Positions 51,520 through 60,267 of a DNA stretch of 64,000 bases are shown here, piece after piece. This DNA comes from CAYFNF01 sp964344485 (lineage in GTDB: Bacteria > Patescibacteriota > Patescibacteriia > UBA9570 > XYC2-FULL-38-9): positions 62,001 through 126,000 of the forward strand of contig CAYFNF010000002.1 of NCBI GenBank assembly GCA_964344485.1, written 5' to 3'. The notes under the pieces are model-generated. The model was not told the origin of the DNA and ran no database searches. It was given only the letters and a program-made list of their open reading frames with translations. Every line of letters begins with the position of its first letter. Position 1 is the first letter of the stretch. The position numbers and the translations under genes were made by a program.

Positions 51520-53016
51520 ATGGACTTTCAACAGTTAAAAAGAAAATTACTTGAGCATACGTGGTGGAGTGAAGAGTGTCCAGGGAAGTGGCAGTACTGT
51601 TATTGGGCGAACGCCGCAGTATTACAGCAAGAAAGACTCGCTCCAGGCCTACTCAGCATTTGTTGTGTCACGTATCAAGACGCATACTTGAATGAAAAAA
51701 CATCAGAGCAGGAGAAATTAGATCAATACTACTGGGTGCAACAGCAGTATCGTGAGAACAAAGGTACTCTTGATGAGTTGTATAATGATTGGTCAAACTA
51801 TCAAAAGCAGTTACTGCCTTTGATTTACAGTAGTATCGCTGACTCTGAGGGCTGGGATACAACGGAATTATTGCAGCTATACTCAGAACTGATCACCGTT
51901 GCGATTGAGTACGCACAGTTTGCTTTCTTTATTGAGTGCATTGATGTGTATGGAGAACAGGTTCTGCCTGATCTGTGCAAAAAGGAAGCTCCTGAACTGT
52001 CCGATGTTCAGCGAACTGATATGCTAGTGACGTTAACTACTCCTGCGATGGTCAGTTTCATGGAAGAGTATCAAGTCGAGCGCTGTAAATTAATACTGAA
52101 TTATCAAGATCAGTTGGATCCACTAACCCCAGAAGCACGAGCTGCGATTCAGGAACTGCACGCACAATACGAATTTATTACAGTAAACTACGGTGGAAGC
52201 CCAGCGTTGCAGCTTGATCAATTAGTGCAACAGATTCAAGAGGATGCGACTCAGTACTCAACCGAAGAGTTCGAGACACAGATACTGAGCATTCGCAAGA
52301 AGATTGAAAACATCACAGAGCAGCAGGCAGCAATAGAAGCAGCGCATGATTTTACACAAGAGTTTTTAGATGACCTTTCGATTTTTCGTACGTTTGGTGC
52401 GTTTATAGATGAACGGAAAGAAACCATGGTCAAGACCAGTTTTGCAATTCAAACGCTTCTACACCGTATTTCGGCAGTAACGTCAGTGTCTATGAGTGCA
52501 TTAGAGTGGTATACCATTGATGAGATTAAAACGCTTCTACAAGACGGATCTATTGTGGATTCCTCGATAGTACAGGACAGAGAAGAGTGTTCTGTATTTA
52601 TGACTGAGTATGTTGATGGTCAGAGTGAATTAACGATTTATACCGGAGAAGAAGCACAACAGTTAATCGACATTTTTAATACGCAGACCTCAGATAGACT
52701 CCATGGTATGGTCGCCTCATCCGGAGAGCAAGAATTATTTACCGGCACTGTACAGGTGGTGACAAATACAGCGCTTCAAGAATTTACTACTGGTAATATT
52801 CTAGTAACTTCTATGACTAGACCCGATTTTGTTCCGTTAATGAAAAAAGCTGCAGCAATTGTCACGGATGAGGGTGGAATTACTTCGCACGCGGCAGTGG
52901 TCTCTCGTGAGCTGGGCATCCCTTGTATTATCGGAACCAAGCACGCAACGAAAGTGCTACAGGACGGTGATACTGTGACCATGAATTTACATACAGGTGA
53001 AGTAGAAAAACAATGA
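51520..53016 (+). CDS. PEP-utilising-enzyme mobile-domain protein, array member 11
   Basis: 498 residues from the ATG at 51520. GGITSHAAVVSRELGIPC holds candidate His457 in an almost consensus domain (TSMTRPDFVPLMKKAAAIVT). The first strand of the domain is unusual: MVASSGEQELFTGTVQVV inserts residues before the F-T-G turn. The N-terminus reads WWSEECPGKWQYCYWANAA. Motif two is weakened (YEFITVNYGGSPALQL), while FIDERKETMVKTSFAIQTL (Asp297) keeps D-E-R-K. The protein is acidic and Gln-rich, unlike the basic members 6 and 8. Overlaps member 12 by 4 bases. Confidence 0.9.
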   Translation: MDFQQLKRKLLEHTWWSEECPGKWQYCYWANAAVLQQERLAPGLLSICCVTYQDAYLNEKTSEQEKLDQYYWVQQQYRENKGTLDELYNDWSNYQKQLLPLIYSSIADSEGWDTTELLQLYSELITVAIEYAQFAFFIECIDVYGEQVLPDLCKKEAPELSDVQRTDMLVTLTTPAMVSFMEEYQVERCKLILNYQDQLDPLTPEARAAIQELHAQYEFITVNYGGSPALQLDQLVQQIQEDATQYSTEEFETQILSIRKKIENITEQQAAIEAAHDFTQEFLDDLSIFRTFGAFIDERKETMVKTSFAIQTLLHRISAVTSVSMSALEWYTIDEIKTLLQDGSIVDSSIVQDREECSVFMTEYVDGQSELTIYTGEEAQQLIDIFNTQTSDRLHGMVASSGEQELFTGTVQVVTNTALQEFTTGNILVTSMTRPDFVPLMKKAAAIVTDEGGITSHAAVVSRELGIPCIIGTKHATKVLQDGDTVTMNLHTGEVEKQ

Positions 53017-54488
53017 CAGTTTCCAATCCATTGCGAAAAGGAAAGCCGTTATTTCGGTGGGGTCCGTTGGATGGATCGTATATGACAATTGCGGGAACCG
53101 CATTAGGTGTACTGGTAGAGTTCTATAAACGCACTAAGATCATATGGCCCTCTGGAGCACTCATAGCGAAAGGAAATCGCTGGCAGTGGCTTCAAGATCT
53201 AGAGCAATTGCATGAATATAGTGTGCGGTGCTTTAGAGAAGCTTTTTTAGATGATGCTAAAATGAATGAATATCGTGAGTTATATGATACGCATGTTTCA
53301 CAGTGGCGAGAGTACAATATGAAAGTGTTTCGGAGCGGATTAAAACAATACTCGGATGATGCTTTATTGCAGGAGCATCAGAAATGGTGGCAAGGATATC
53401 TGGATTTTTTTGCATACTGTACCGCAGCTGAATTATCCACTTTTGGAGCGGTTGATTACTTACAGAGACAATTGGAGCAGCTTGGGATTGCAAAGAAGGA
53501 GGTGTTAGAGGTAGTCGCGGTGCTTAGTTCTCCGACTGATCTCTCTTTTTATCAAAAAGCAGAGGTTGATCTTATTCAGCGTTGGTTGTCTATAGATAGC
53601 TCGGATACAGATGCAGTGGAGCAGCTTCTTACAAATTACGCAACTGAGTACTATTGGTTATTACAGAGTTATGGCGGTGGTCCAGTATATACTAGTGCGA
53701 ACGCACATGAACATATTCAGGAGCTACTGCAACAAGGAGATCTACAAGAGCAGCTTGATCATCATCTGGAATATACAGATCGTCTCAGTTTGCAACAACA
53801 AGAGGTTAAAAAACAATACAATATTTCTGATGAGCTCATGCATTGGGGCGCTCGTTTGGGGTACGCAGTCTCTTGGCAAGATGAAAGAAAAGGTGAGCAG
53901 TTTTCGCATATCTATACCATGATGGAGTTTGTAAAGGAATACTGCCGTCGTTTTCAATTACAAAAAGAGGACGCTCTACAATTAATCCCCATTGAATTAT
54001 ATAAATACTACAGTGATCCTCAACGAGTCAAACAGCTAGCAGATGAGCGAAGAGAGTATTGTGCTGTCCTCTTTAATTATAAAGAAGTTACTACGTTAAC
54101 CGGAAAGTCAGGTAAAGAGTTTGTGCAAGAGTGGTGGGAAGACCCTAGCGTGGATCAAGGTGTACTGTCAGGAGCGGTGGTGAGTGCAGCAGGCCAGGAC
54201 AAAATAGAAGGTACTGTACGAGTTGTTCACTCCGCATATGATGAAACGCCATTTGAACAAGGAGAAATTTTAATTGCCCCAATGACATCTCCTGAGTTTA
54301 TCTCCATTATGCGTAAAGCAAAAGCAATAGTAACAGACGAAGGGGGGTTAACATGCCATGCGGCAGTTGTATCGCGTGAATTGAAGACTCCATGCATCGT
54401 CGGTGCGAAACATGCGACTAAGTTGCTTCAGGATGGAGATCATGTCACAATGGATTTAACAACAGGAATAATCACTATTAATAAGTAA
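53013..54488 (+). CDS. PEP-utilising-enzyme mobile-domain protein, array member 12
   Basis: 491 residues, start within the stop of member 11. GGLTCHAAVVSRELKTPC holds candidate His449, then IVGAKHATKLLQDGDHVTMD, similar in its KHATK/LQDGD part to members 10 and 11. MTSPEFISIMRKAKAIVT replaces VPLM by ISIM. N-terminus PLFRWGPLDGSYMTIAGTAL; YYWLLQSYGGGPVY and SWQDERKGEQFSHIYTMM (Asp290) follow. It is the last member before the carbamoyltransferase-like gene, which starts 10 bases downstream, so the two are likely on one transcript. Confidence 0.9.
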   Translation: MTVSNPLRKGKPLFRWGPLDGSYMTIAGTALGVLVEFYKRTKIIWPSGALIAKGNRWQWLQDLEQLHEYSVRCFREAFLDDAKMNEYRELYDTHVSQWREYNMKVFRSGLKQYSDDALLQEHQKWWQGYLDFFAYCTAAELSTFGAVDYLQRQLEQLGIAKKEVLEVVAVLSSPTDLSFYQKAEVDLIQRWLSIDSSDTDAVEQLLTNYATEYYWLLQSYGGGPVYTSANAHEHIQELLQQGDLQEQLDHHLEYTDRLSLQQQEVKKQYNISDELMHWGARLGYAVSWQDERKGEQFSHIYTMMEFVKEYCRRFQLQKEDALQLIPIELYKYYSDPQRVKQLADERREYCAVLFNYKEVTTLTGKSGKEFVQEWWEDPSVDQGVLSGAVVSAAGQDKIEGTVRVVHSAYDETPFEQGEILIAPMTSPEFISIMRKAKAIVTDEGGLTCHAAVVSRELKTPCIVGAKHATKLLQDGDHVTMDLTTGIITINK

Positions 54489-54498
54489 TCTGAACCAT

Positions 54499-55449
54499 AT
54501 GGCAAAAAAAAGAGATTACGTTCATACAACGGATTTTGAGCGTGCAGATTATGAGGAGGTCATGCGTCTAGCACAGGTCTTTCAGGAGGGAGTTGAAAAA
54601 GGAGAGAACTTTACTCATCTCTGCCCAGGAAAAGTGCTTGCAAGTATGTTTCTAAAAGAGAGCACTCGTACCATGACATCATTTCAATCCGCGATTATTC
54701 GTCTTGGTGGGGGTTACACCGGATTAACAGGAACTAAAGGAACATATTTAGATAGCGGGGAAGAGACCATTGATGATATTGTCTCTTCTATTGCAGAGGT
54801 ATCAGATGTAATGGCGCTTCGATACAATGATTGTGACCCTCATGAGCTCGCAAAGAAAATCGACATCCCATTAATTAATGGTATGTGCGGTGGTGAAGAG
54901 CATGCATCAGGGGCGTTAGCACTGATCTATCCATTAGCGAAAGAAGCAGGGTCATTGAAAAGTAAGAAAATTGGAATGTATGGGATGGTTTCTGCGTCAC
55001 GCCCAATGAAAGCAGTGATGAGCGCGTTATCAACGTATGACGCTACGTTTGTAATAGATCCAGTGATGGACTACTTTAAAGCACCAGATCATATCGAGGA
55101 GCTAGTGAAAAAGCGTGGTGGTGCAGTTGAGTATGCACCAGTAGATGAATGGATTGGGGATGTTGATATGGTAGTCTGGGTAGAAGCACTTCCACAAGCC
55201 GGTACACCTGAAAAGCCAGTTAATGAATTTAATACCAAGTTTCAGCAGTTCACTAAGAAAGATATCCCTCGTTTAAGAGATGATGCACTCTTTCTCGCAG
55301 TGACGCCACGTTTGACCACTGATGGCAGACTTACGGTAACAGAGGATTGCGATGATCATCCTTGTAATGCAACTTTTACGTTAATTCGAGAGTTTCAATA
55401 TGTGGCAATGGCGCTTATAGCGTATTGTTTAGAGGTGGAAGTAAAATAG
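54499..55449 (+). CDS. Aspartate/ornithine carbamoyltransferase-family protein, divergent active site
   Basis: The 316-residue protein has the length and two-domain layout of the carbamoyltransferase family. ESTRTMTSF at residues 54-62 is the phosphate-binding S-T-R-T, ALRYND gives the second Arg (108), and His135 is kept in GGEEHASGALALIY. However HASG replaces HPTQ, so the Gln that contacts the carbamoyl group is lost. SGEET (87-91) replaces the KGE loop that supplies Lys84 in aspartate carbamoyltransferase, and AVTPRL stands where HPLPR is expected. Ordinary pyrimidine or arginine synthesis is therefore doubtful. It is embedded between array member 12 and an amidohydrolase. The substrate is unknown; possibly an unusual carbamoyl or phosphate-bearing compound. 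Confidence 0.8.
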   Translation: MAKKRDYVHTTDFERADYEEVMRLAQVFQEGVEKGENFTHLCPGKVLASMFLKESTRTMTSFQSAIIRLGGGYTGLTGTKGTYLDSGEETIDDIVSSIAEVSDVMALRYNDCDPHELAKKIDIPLINGMCGGEEHASGALALIYPLAKEAGSLKSKKIGMYGMVSASRPMKAVMSALSTYDATFVIDPVMDYFKAPDHIEELVKKRGGAVEYAPVDEWIGDVDMVVWVEALPQAGTPEKPVNEFNTKFQQFTKKDIPRLRDDALFLAVTPRLTTDGRLTVTEDCDDHPCNATFTLIREFQYVAMALIAYCLEVEVK

Positions 55450-55456
55450 ATCTCTG

Positions 55457-55487
55457 TTGACAAAACACGTTGAAAAACGTACGTTTT
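55457..55487 (+). promoter_or_regulatory. Putative promoter with palindromic operator for the amidohydrolase
   Basis: A consensus TTGACA (55457-55462), 17 bases and TACGTT (55480-55485) lie just upstream of the ATG at 55492. The -10 region sits inside a perfect 14-base palindrome AAAACGTACGTTTT (55474-55487), a likely regulator site. The predicted transcript would be leaderless. Confidence 0.5.
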
Positions 55488-55491
55488 AGGT

Positions 55492-57219
55492 ATGGCAGAA
55501 GCACATTTTCGACACTTTAAACCCGAGCGTGTTTTGATACCGGAAACAGAGAAAGGCGAGGCTGCGCCAGAAGGAACGCAGGTGATTTTTGATGCTCATG
55601 GACAAGTAGCGTTCTCTGGGGCACGTTCAGATGCAGATGCATGGGTACGATCACGACAAGACGAAGGTGCGAACATAGATGTGCATGAAGGTGGAGTATT
55701 GCTTCCTGGAATGACAGATACACATTATCATCCAGCTGTATATGGATCATTTGAATTGATGAATTCATTTGACGCCAGTGATATTCGTTCAGTGACAGAG
55801 TTGCAACGTCGAGTGCGAATGCAGCGAGAGCAACAGCTTGAAGCCGGAGTGAATGTGGATGAGCCTATTGTGGTTTTGAATTACGACTCATCGTTATTGG
55901 GTAAGTTTGAAGACTTGGATCTCAATGCGCTTGAAGGATCACATGCAGTATTTGTACTGGATCGTTCGTTTCATAGCGGCGCAGGCAATGACGTTGCGAT
56001 GAAGCAGCTTCAGCGGTATTTAGAAGAGCAGTATCCTCATAAGAAAACTCGATCTGGTAACTTCGACTTTCCAGGCTATCTACGAGGAAAAGAATTTTCT
56101 GAAGCGTTCGTGTTTTTAATGGCAGATTTCGCTGAGAGTTTTCATACAGTTGCTGAAGTACAAGAGATGATAGAACAGAATGTGGAGGGGTATCTTGCAC
56201 GAGGAGTAACAGCGATTCATGAAATGGAGGTAACTTCATGGAATCAGCTCATGGCGTATCTTCTATTTAAAAAGCAATGGGGCGAATCGCAACCAGGTAT
56301 CGAGTTCCCGGTGCGTAGAATGTTCTTGGATGTTCGCATGATCGATCGATTAAGTCGAGACTCGGATCAGCTAGTGCAAAGTGGCTTGCTTACTGATGAT
56401 GTATTGGAGATCATGGGCGTGAAATTACTTGCGGATGGATCTATCGGAAGTGAAACCGCATTAATGAGCGAACCGTACCTATCTGACCAGGAGCAAGCAA
56501 AACGCGGGATTATCTATACGCGTATGAAAGAGATGGAACGAGCACTGAAGCAAGCAGCTCGCTTTGGTATTAATAAAGTAGCGACTCATGCCATAGGCGA
56601 TGCAGCAATTCAGCGTGCGCTTGAGTTTGGTCGCCGTTGGCAAGATATTGCAGCGTCTCGAAATATAGACCCACAGTTTCGTATAGAACATTTCGAATTA
56701 CCCATGGGTGATGCAGTGAGGCAAACAGCAGAGCTCGGAGCATGGGTGTCTATGCAACCAAATTTTGGTATGGAAGATGTCGTGTATCACGATCGAATTG
56801 GAGGTCGGACACGCATGCTGTGTCCGCATGCGGATATGGTAAATGAGGGAGTGCCGTTTATGTTCGGATCTGATGGGATGCCGGCGAGTATGTTATACGT
56901 AGTATGGTCAGCAATGCACCACCATGATCCTAAGCATCGCTTAGACCTATTATCAGCAGTTACCGCAGCATCGGCAGCAGTAGGACAGTATGAGGGAACT
57001 GGTGCTGGAACACTGCAACCAGGATCAAAAACAGATATTGTTGTCGCGAACCCAGGATTGTTAGCGGCGCTAGAAAACGGTCGCACCGCACGAGAGTACT
57101 ATGAAGATAGTCAGCGTCCTGCTGCGCAACGAACAGTAGATGTTCGCAGTACAGTCGGTGATCTTGAACAACACGTACAAAAGGTAATCCGTAGTGGTCA
57201 AGTAGTTCACCAAGCGTAA
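55492..57219 (+). CDS. YtcJ-like amidohydrolase (amidohydrolase 3 family)
   Basis: The 575-residue protein is a metal-dependent TIM-barrel hydrolase. Residues 74-80 (MTDTHYH) give the H-x-H metal ligands. VKLLADGSIGSETALM, ATHAIGDAAIQRAL, FRIEHFELP and MFGSDGMP carry the later ligands and catalytic Asp in the order typical of YtcJ/amidohydrolase 3 enzymes. These hydrolyse cyclic amides, N-acyl or related C-N bonds; the substrate is unknown. No signal peptide is visible. It follows the carbamoyltransferase-like gene by 42 bases and is followed by array member 13 after 16 bases. A private promoter may allow separate control. Confidence 0.92.
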   Translation: MAEAHFRHFKPERVLIPETEKGEAAPEGTQVIFDAHGQVAFSGARSDADAWVRSRQDEGANIDVHEGGVLLPGMTDTHYHPAVYGSFELMNSFDASDIRSVTELQRRVRMQREQQLEAGVNVDEPIVVLNYDSSLLGKFEDLDLNALEGSHAVFVLDRSFHSGAGNDVAMKQLQRYLEEQYPHKKTRSGNFDFPGYLRGKEFSEAFVFLMADFAESFHTVAEVQEMIEQNVEGYLARGVTAIHEMEVTSWNQLMAYLLFKKQWGESQPGIEFPVRRMFLDVRMIDRLSRDSDQLVQSGLLTDDVLEIMGVKLLADGSIGSETALMSEPYLSDQEQAKRGIIYTRMKEMERALKQAARFGINKVATHAIGDAAIQRALEFGRRWQDIAASRNIDPQFRIEHFELPMGDAVRQTAELGAWVSMQPNFGMEDVVYHDRIGGRTRMLCPHADMVNEGVPFMFGSDGMPASMLYVVWSAMHHHDPKHRLDLLSAVTAASAAVGQYEGTGAGTLQPGSKTDIVVANPGLLAALENGRTAREYYEDSQRPAAQRTVDVRSTVGDLEQHVQKVIRSGQVVHQA

Positions 57220-57235
57220 TTAAAAACTTTTCTAT

Positions 57236-58711
57236 ATGAATTTACCTGACAATATTGTAAAGCAATTGCAAAATAAAGAGTGGTACCATCAGCGGTTTGA
57301 TGGCTCACCGCTGTTCATTTCAACAATTGCAGAAGCAGAGGTGATCCAGGAGGAACGAAAGCCCGCAGGAACAGAAGCGGATCTTCGTGTCTGTTATTTC
57401 GATGACGGAAAAGCAGACTGGTATTTGGATATGGGCGACGTAAAGCGCGGAGCAGATGCAATTATAGAAATGGCCAAGAAGGATTCAGAGACTGGCCAGC
57501 ATTTACTCGATGCTTGGAAAGAGGATGAGCAAGCGTTTGAAGCATTCTTTAATAGTGAATTCTCAACTAGTGATCTAGATTCGTTATCTGACTCTGAACT
57601 TATCGACCTCTGGAATCGCTATTGGACACTGTTCCAGAACAGGACAACTTCTTCAGCAGTGATCGACCACTTCGCATTAGGTACAGATGAGCAGATAAGT
57701 CAGATGCTGCGCAAAGAGGTTGGAAAGGTAGAGAAGGAGTCTGAGTTCACACACATTTTTTCTGTTGCTACAGCACCAGTTCATCTGTCATTTATTAATC
57801 AGGCTGAGATTGACCTTCTCAAGATTGCTGCAGGGCAGTCCGATATGACACTAAAGGAATACGCACAAGAATACTACTGGACCAAGAATAATTATGTATT
57901 AGCACAAGAGTTGACAGTCGAGCACTTTGAAGAAGAAATTCAAGCATGGAAAGAGAGCGGCAAAGATTTAGAAAAGGAGATCACAGCCATTCAAGCAACA
58001 CCTGGGAAGAACCTAAAAGAGAAGCAAGAGTTATTTTCTCAATACGAGTTTTCACCATTACTATTAACTCTATTAAAGATCTCAGAGGATTTTACGTGGT
58101 GGCAAGATGAGCGGAAGAAGGCTACGTATCTAAACATTGATATGGGAGTGAAACTGTTAGAGCAGATATCAAAACGAAGTGGATATCCGTTAGAAGAGTT
58201 AAAGTATACGAATTCTTCAGAACTACAAACCATACTTGAGAGTAAAACGCCTAGTATTCAAGCATTACGTGATCGTCGTATAAAAAGTGTGTTCATCTGG
58301 ACGCGTGATGGTTTTTGGGTGCAGACTGGAAGGCATTGCGACCAAGTTCGGGATTTGATGATGGAGTCAGATTCACTTGACGATGTGCAGGATGTTCGTG
58401 GACTATCTGCATCTACTGGCAAAGCTATCGGTCCAGCAAAGATTGTAAAGTCTGCAACAGAGATAGACAAAGTCGAAGAAGGGGACGTGATGATTGCGGT
58501 AATGACGCGACCGGATTATGTAGCGGCTATGAAGAAAGCAGCAGCGATCATTACTAATGAAGGCGGTATTACCTGCCATGCTGCTATTGTGTCTAGAGAA
58601 TTAGATATTCCGTGTCTGATAGGCACTAAGATAGCTACAGAGGTGTTTCAAGACGGGGATATGGTAGAAGTAAACACGAATCACGGTTGGGCGCGTAAGG
58701 CCAAGATATAA
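57236..58711 (+). CDS. PEP-utilising-enzyme mobile-domain protein, array member 13
   Basis: 491 residues. GGITCHAAIVSRELDIPC contains candidate His448, preceded by AVMTRPDYVAAMKKAAAIIT (AA for PL). N-terminal WYHQRFDGSPLFISTI, YYWTKNNYVLAQEL and WWQDERKKATYLNIDMGVKL keep all three shared motifs, so it belongs with members 7, 8 and 10 despite being separated by two enzyme genes. The charge is more acidic than most. It starts 16 bases after the amidohydrolase stop, so the enzyme and this carrier may be translated from one message. Confidence 0.9.
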   Translation: MNLPDNIVKQLQNKEWYHQRFDGSPLFISTIAEAEVIQEERKPAGTEADLRVCYFDDGKADWYLDMGDVKRGADAIIEMAKKDSETGQHLLDAWKEDEQAFEAFFNSEFSTSDLDSLSDSELIDLWNRYWTLFQNRTTSSAVIDHFALGTDEQISQMLRKEVGKVEKESEFTHIFSVATAPVHLSFINQAEIDLLKIAAGQSDMTLKEYAQEYYWTKNNYVLAQELTVEHFEEEIQAWKESGKDLEKEITAIQATPGKNLKEKQELFSQYEFSPLLLTLLKISEDFTWWQDERKKATYLNIDMGVKLLEQISKRSGYPLEELKYTNSSELQTILESKTPSIQALRDRRIKSVFIWTRDGFWVQTGRHCDQVRDLMMESDSLDDVQDVRGLSASTGKAIGPAKIVKSATEIDKVEEGDVMIAVMTRPDYVAAMKKAAAIITNEGGITCHAAIVSRELDIPCLIGTKIATEVFQDGDMVEVNTNHGWARKAKI

Positions 58712-58728
58712 GTAGTAATACAACGCCC

Positions 58729-60204
58729 ATGAAAAAAATACATTGGCAGTACTGGTGGGCACGAAAATTCTCTGCATCACGATACGAAGTCGTGATGCGT
58801 GTATTTTTCTCTGATTTTTATCAGCAGGAGTTTGGAGTTCGACTACCCAATACGTTGATAGCTCCTATGGGAGGTAATCACGCGATTTATATTGATTCTG
58901 ATGAGTGGAAGGACTTTAGCGAAGCAGTGTATGAAAAAGTCTGTTTAAGTATTGATGAGTTTGAGCGATATAAAGTCATGATCCAAAAGGATCAAAAGAA
59001 GTTTGTAGACGTATGTACTCGCATAGGTTCTGGTGTGACATCAGAGACTTCCGTTACGCAGCTGCAGAACTGGCATACGGAGTATATGCAAATATATCAA
59101 GAGTTTTTTAACACAGCAATTTGGATACCATTTACTACAGAACCGTTAATTAGCGAGCGAGCGACTACAGCATTAAAGGATGTGTTGCAGCGCAATGGTC
59201 AGGAGGAGAAATTCCAAGCGTATTTTGACGCGATTTTCTCACCCGAGCAGAAGAATGCGGTTGTACAAGAACGCGAAGATTTGCTGCAAATTGTTTTTGC
59301 TGCTACAACAGAGCAGCTTTCAGAACAAGAAATCCAGCAACGAATACAGAGTCATGCAGAGAAATATGAGTGGATGCCGTGTTACGATGTATACGATACG
59401 CCATGGGATGTGGAGTATTTCAATCAAGCACTTGATGATGCGCAGAAAACAGAATGGAGGCAAGAACTGCAAGAGCTGAGAGAATTTGATTCAAGAGCAC
59501 AAGCGTTTTCTCAATTCATGAAAACAGTAGAGTGTATGGATCATGAGAAGACAGTGTTTAGAATTGCTCACGAAATTGTGTTTATTAAAGATGAGCGAGA
59601 TGACCATCGCCGACAGGGAAGTTATGCGATTCAACCGTTGTTTCAAGAGATCGGAAAACGAATGGGTGGGCTCTCTATTCGTGAGGTCTCTCATCTTCTC
59701 CATGATGAGATAAATGATTTTTTCAATTCAGGTGTTGTTCCAGACCTTCGAACAATACAAGAACGTGTAAACGGATACGTGCTTATGCGCAAAAATGATA
59801 CTGAGAGTATTTCGATATTTAGTGGGAAACAAGCGCAAGAAATATTACAGCAGGAGTTGAGTCATCTGCAAGAGCAGGAACGACAAGAAGTGCAAGGGAC
59901 AACCGGTGCGAGCGGTTCATGTACAGGACCTGCTCGAGTGGTATTTACGAAACACGATCTACGTAAGATTTTGGACGGAGACATCATGGTAACAGTCACA
60001 ACACATCCAGACTTTGTGCCAGCTATGCGGCGATGTACAGCTATTGTTACTGATGAGGGCGGGATTACCTGTCACGCTGCTATTGTGTCTAGGGAATTGG
60101 GTATTCCGTGTGTGGTAGGGACGAAGTATGGGACTGCGACATTTCGAGATGGCGAAGAGCTCGACGTTGATGCAGATGATGGTGTAGTGAAGAGGAAGCG
60201 TTAA
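58729..60204 (+). CDS. PEP-utilising-enzyme mobile-domain protein, array member 14
   Basis: 491 residues and the last member. GGITCHAAIVSRELGIPC holds candidate His449; TVTTHPDFVPAMRRCTAIVT is the most unusual preceding strand (TTHP for MTRP, RRC for KKA). The helical part starts MKKIHWQYWWARKFSASRYE, has YEWMPCYDVYDTPWDV in the middle and FIKDERDDHRRQGSYAIQPL for the third motif (D-E-R-D). The stop at 60202 is followed by nearly 300 non-coding bases with a strong promoter and hairpins. End of the array. Confidence 0.9.
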   Translation: MKKIHWQYWWARKFSASRYEVVMRVFFSDFYQQEFGVRLPNTLIAPMGGNHAIYIDSDEWKDFSEAVYEKVCLSIDEFERYKVMIQKDQKKFVDVCTRIGSGVTSETSVTQLQNWHTEYMQIYQEFFNTAIWIPFTTEPLISERATTALKDVLQRNGQEEKFQAYFDAIFSPEQKNAVVQEREDLLQIVFAATTEQLSEQEIQQRIQSHAEKYEWMPCYDVYDTPWDVEYFNQALDDAQKTEWRQELQELREFDSRAQAFSQFMKTVECMDHEKTVFRIAHEIVFIKDERDDHRRQGSYAIQPLFQEIGKRMGGLSIREVSHLLHDEINDFFNSGVVPDLRTIQERVNGYVLMRKNDTESISIFSGKQAQEILQQELSHLQEQERQEVQGTTGASGSCTGPARVVFTKHDLRKILDGDIMVTVTTHPDFVPAMRRCTAIVTDEGGITCHAAIVSRELGIPCVVGTKYGTATFRDGEELDVDADDGVVKRKR

Positions 60205-60267
60205 TTGAGCTAATATTAGCTGAAAAGTTACGAAATTGGTGCAGGCAAAGAAGAGCGCACGTAAGTA

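Noticed and set aside
54499..55449. Plain assignment as pyrB (aspartate carbamoyltransferase)
   Set aside because: Key carbamoyl-phosphate and substrate-binding residues (HPTQ, the Lys loop, HPLPR) are not present, so the gene symbol would mislead.
36561..60204. Calling the array proteins rifampin phosphotransferases or PEP synthases
   Set aside because: Neither the ATP-grasp/PPDK-N domain nor a PEP-binding barrel is visible; only the mobile domain and a related-looking linker are shared.
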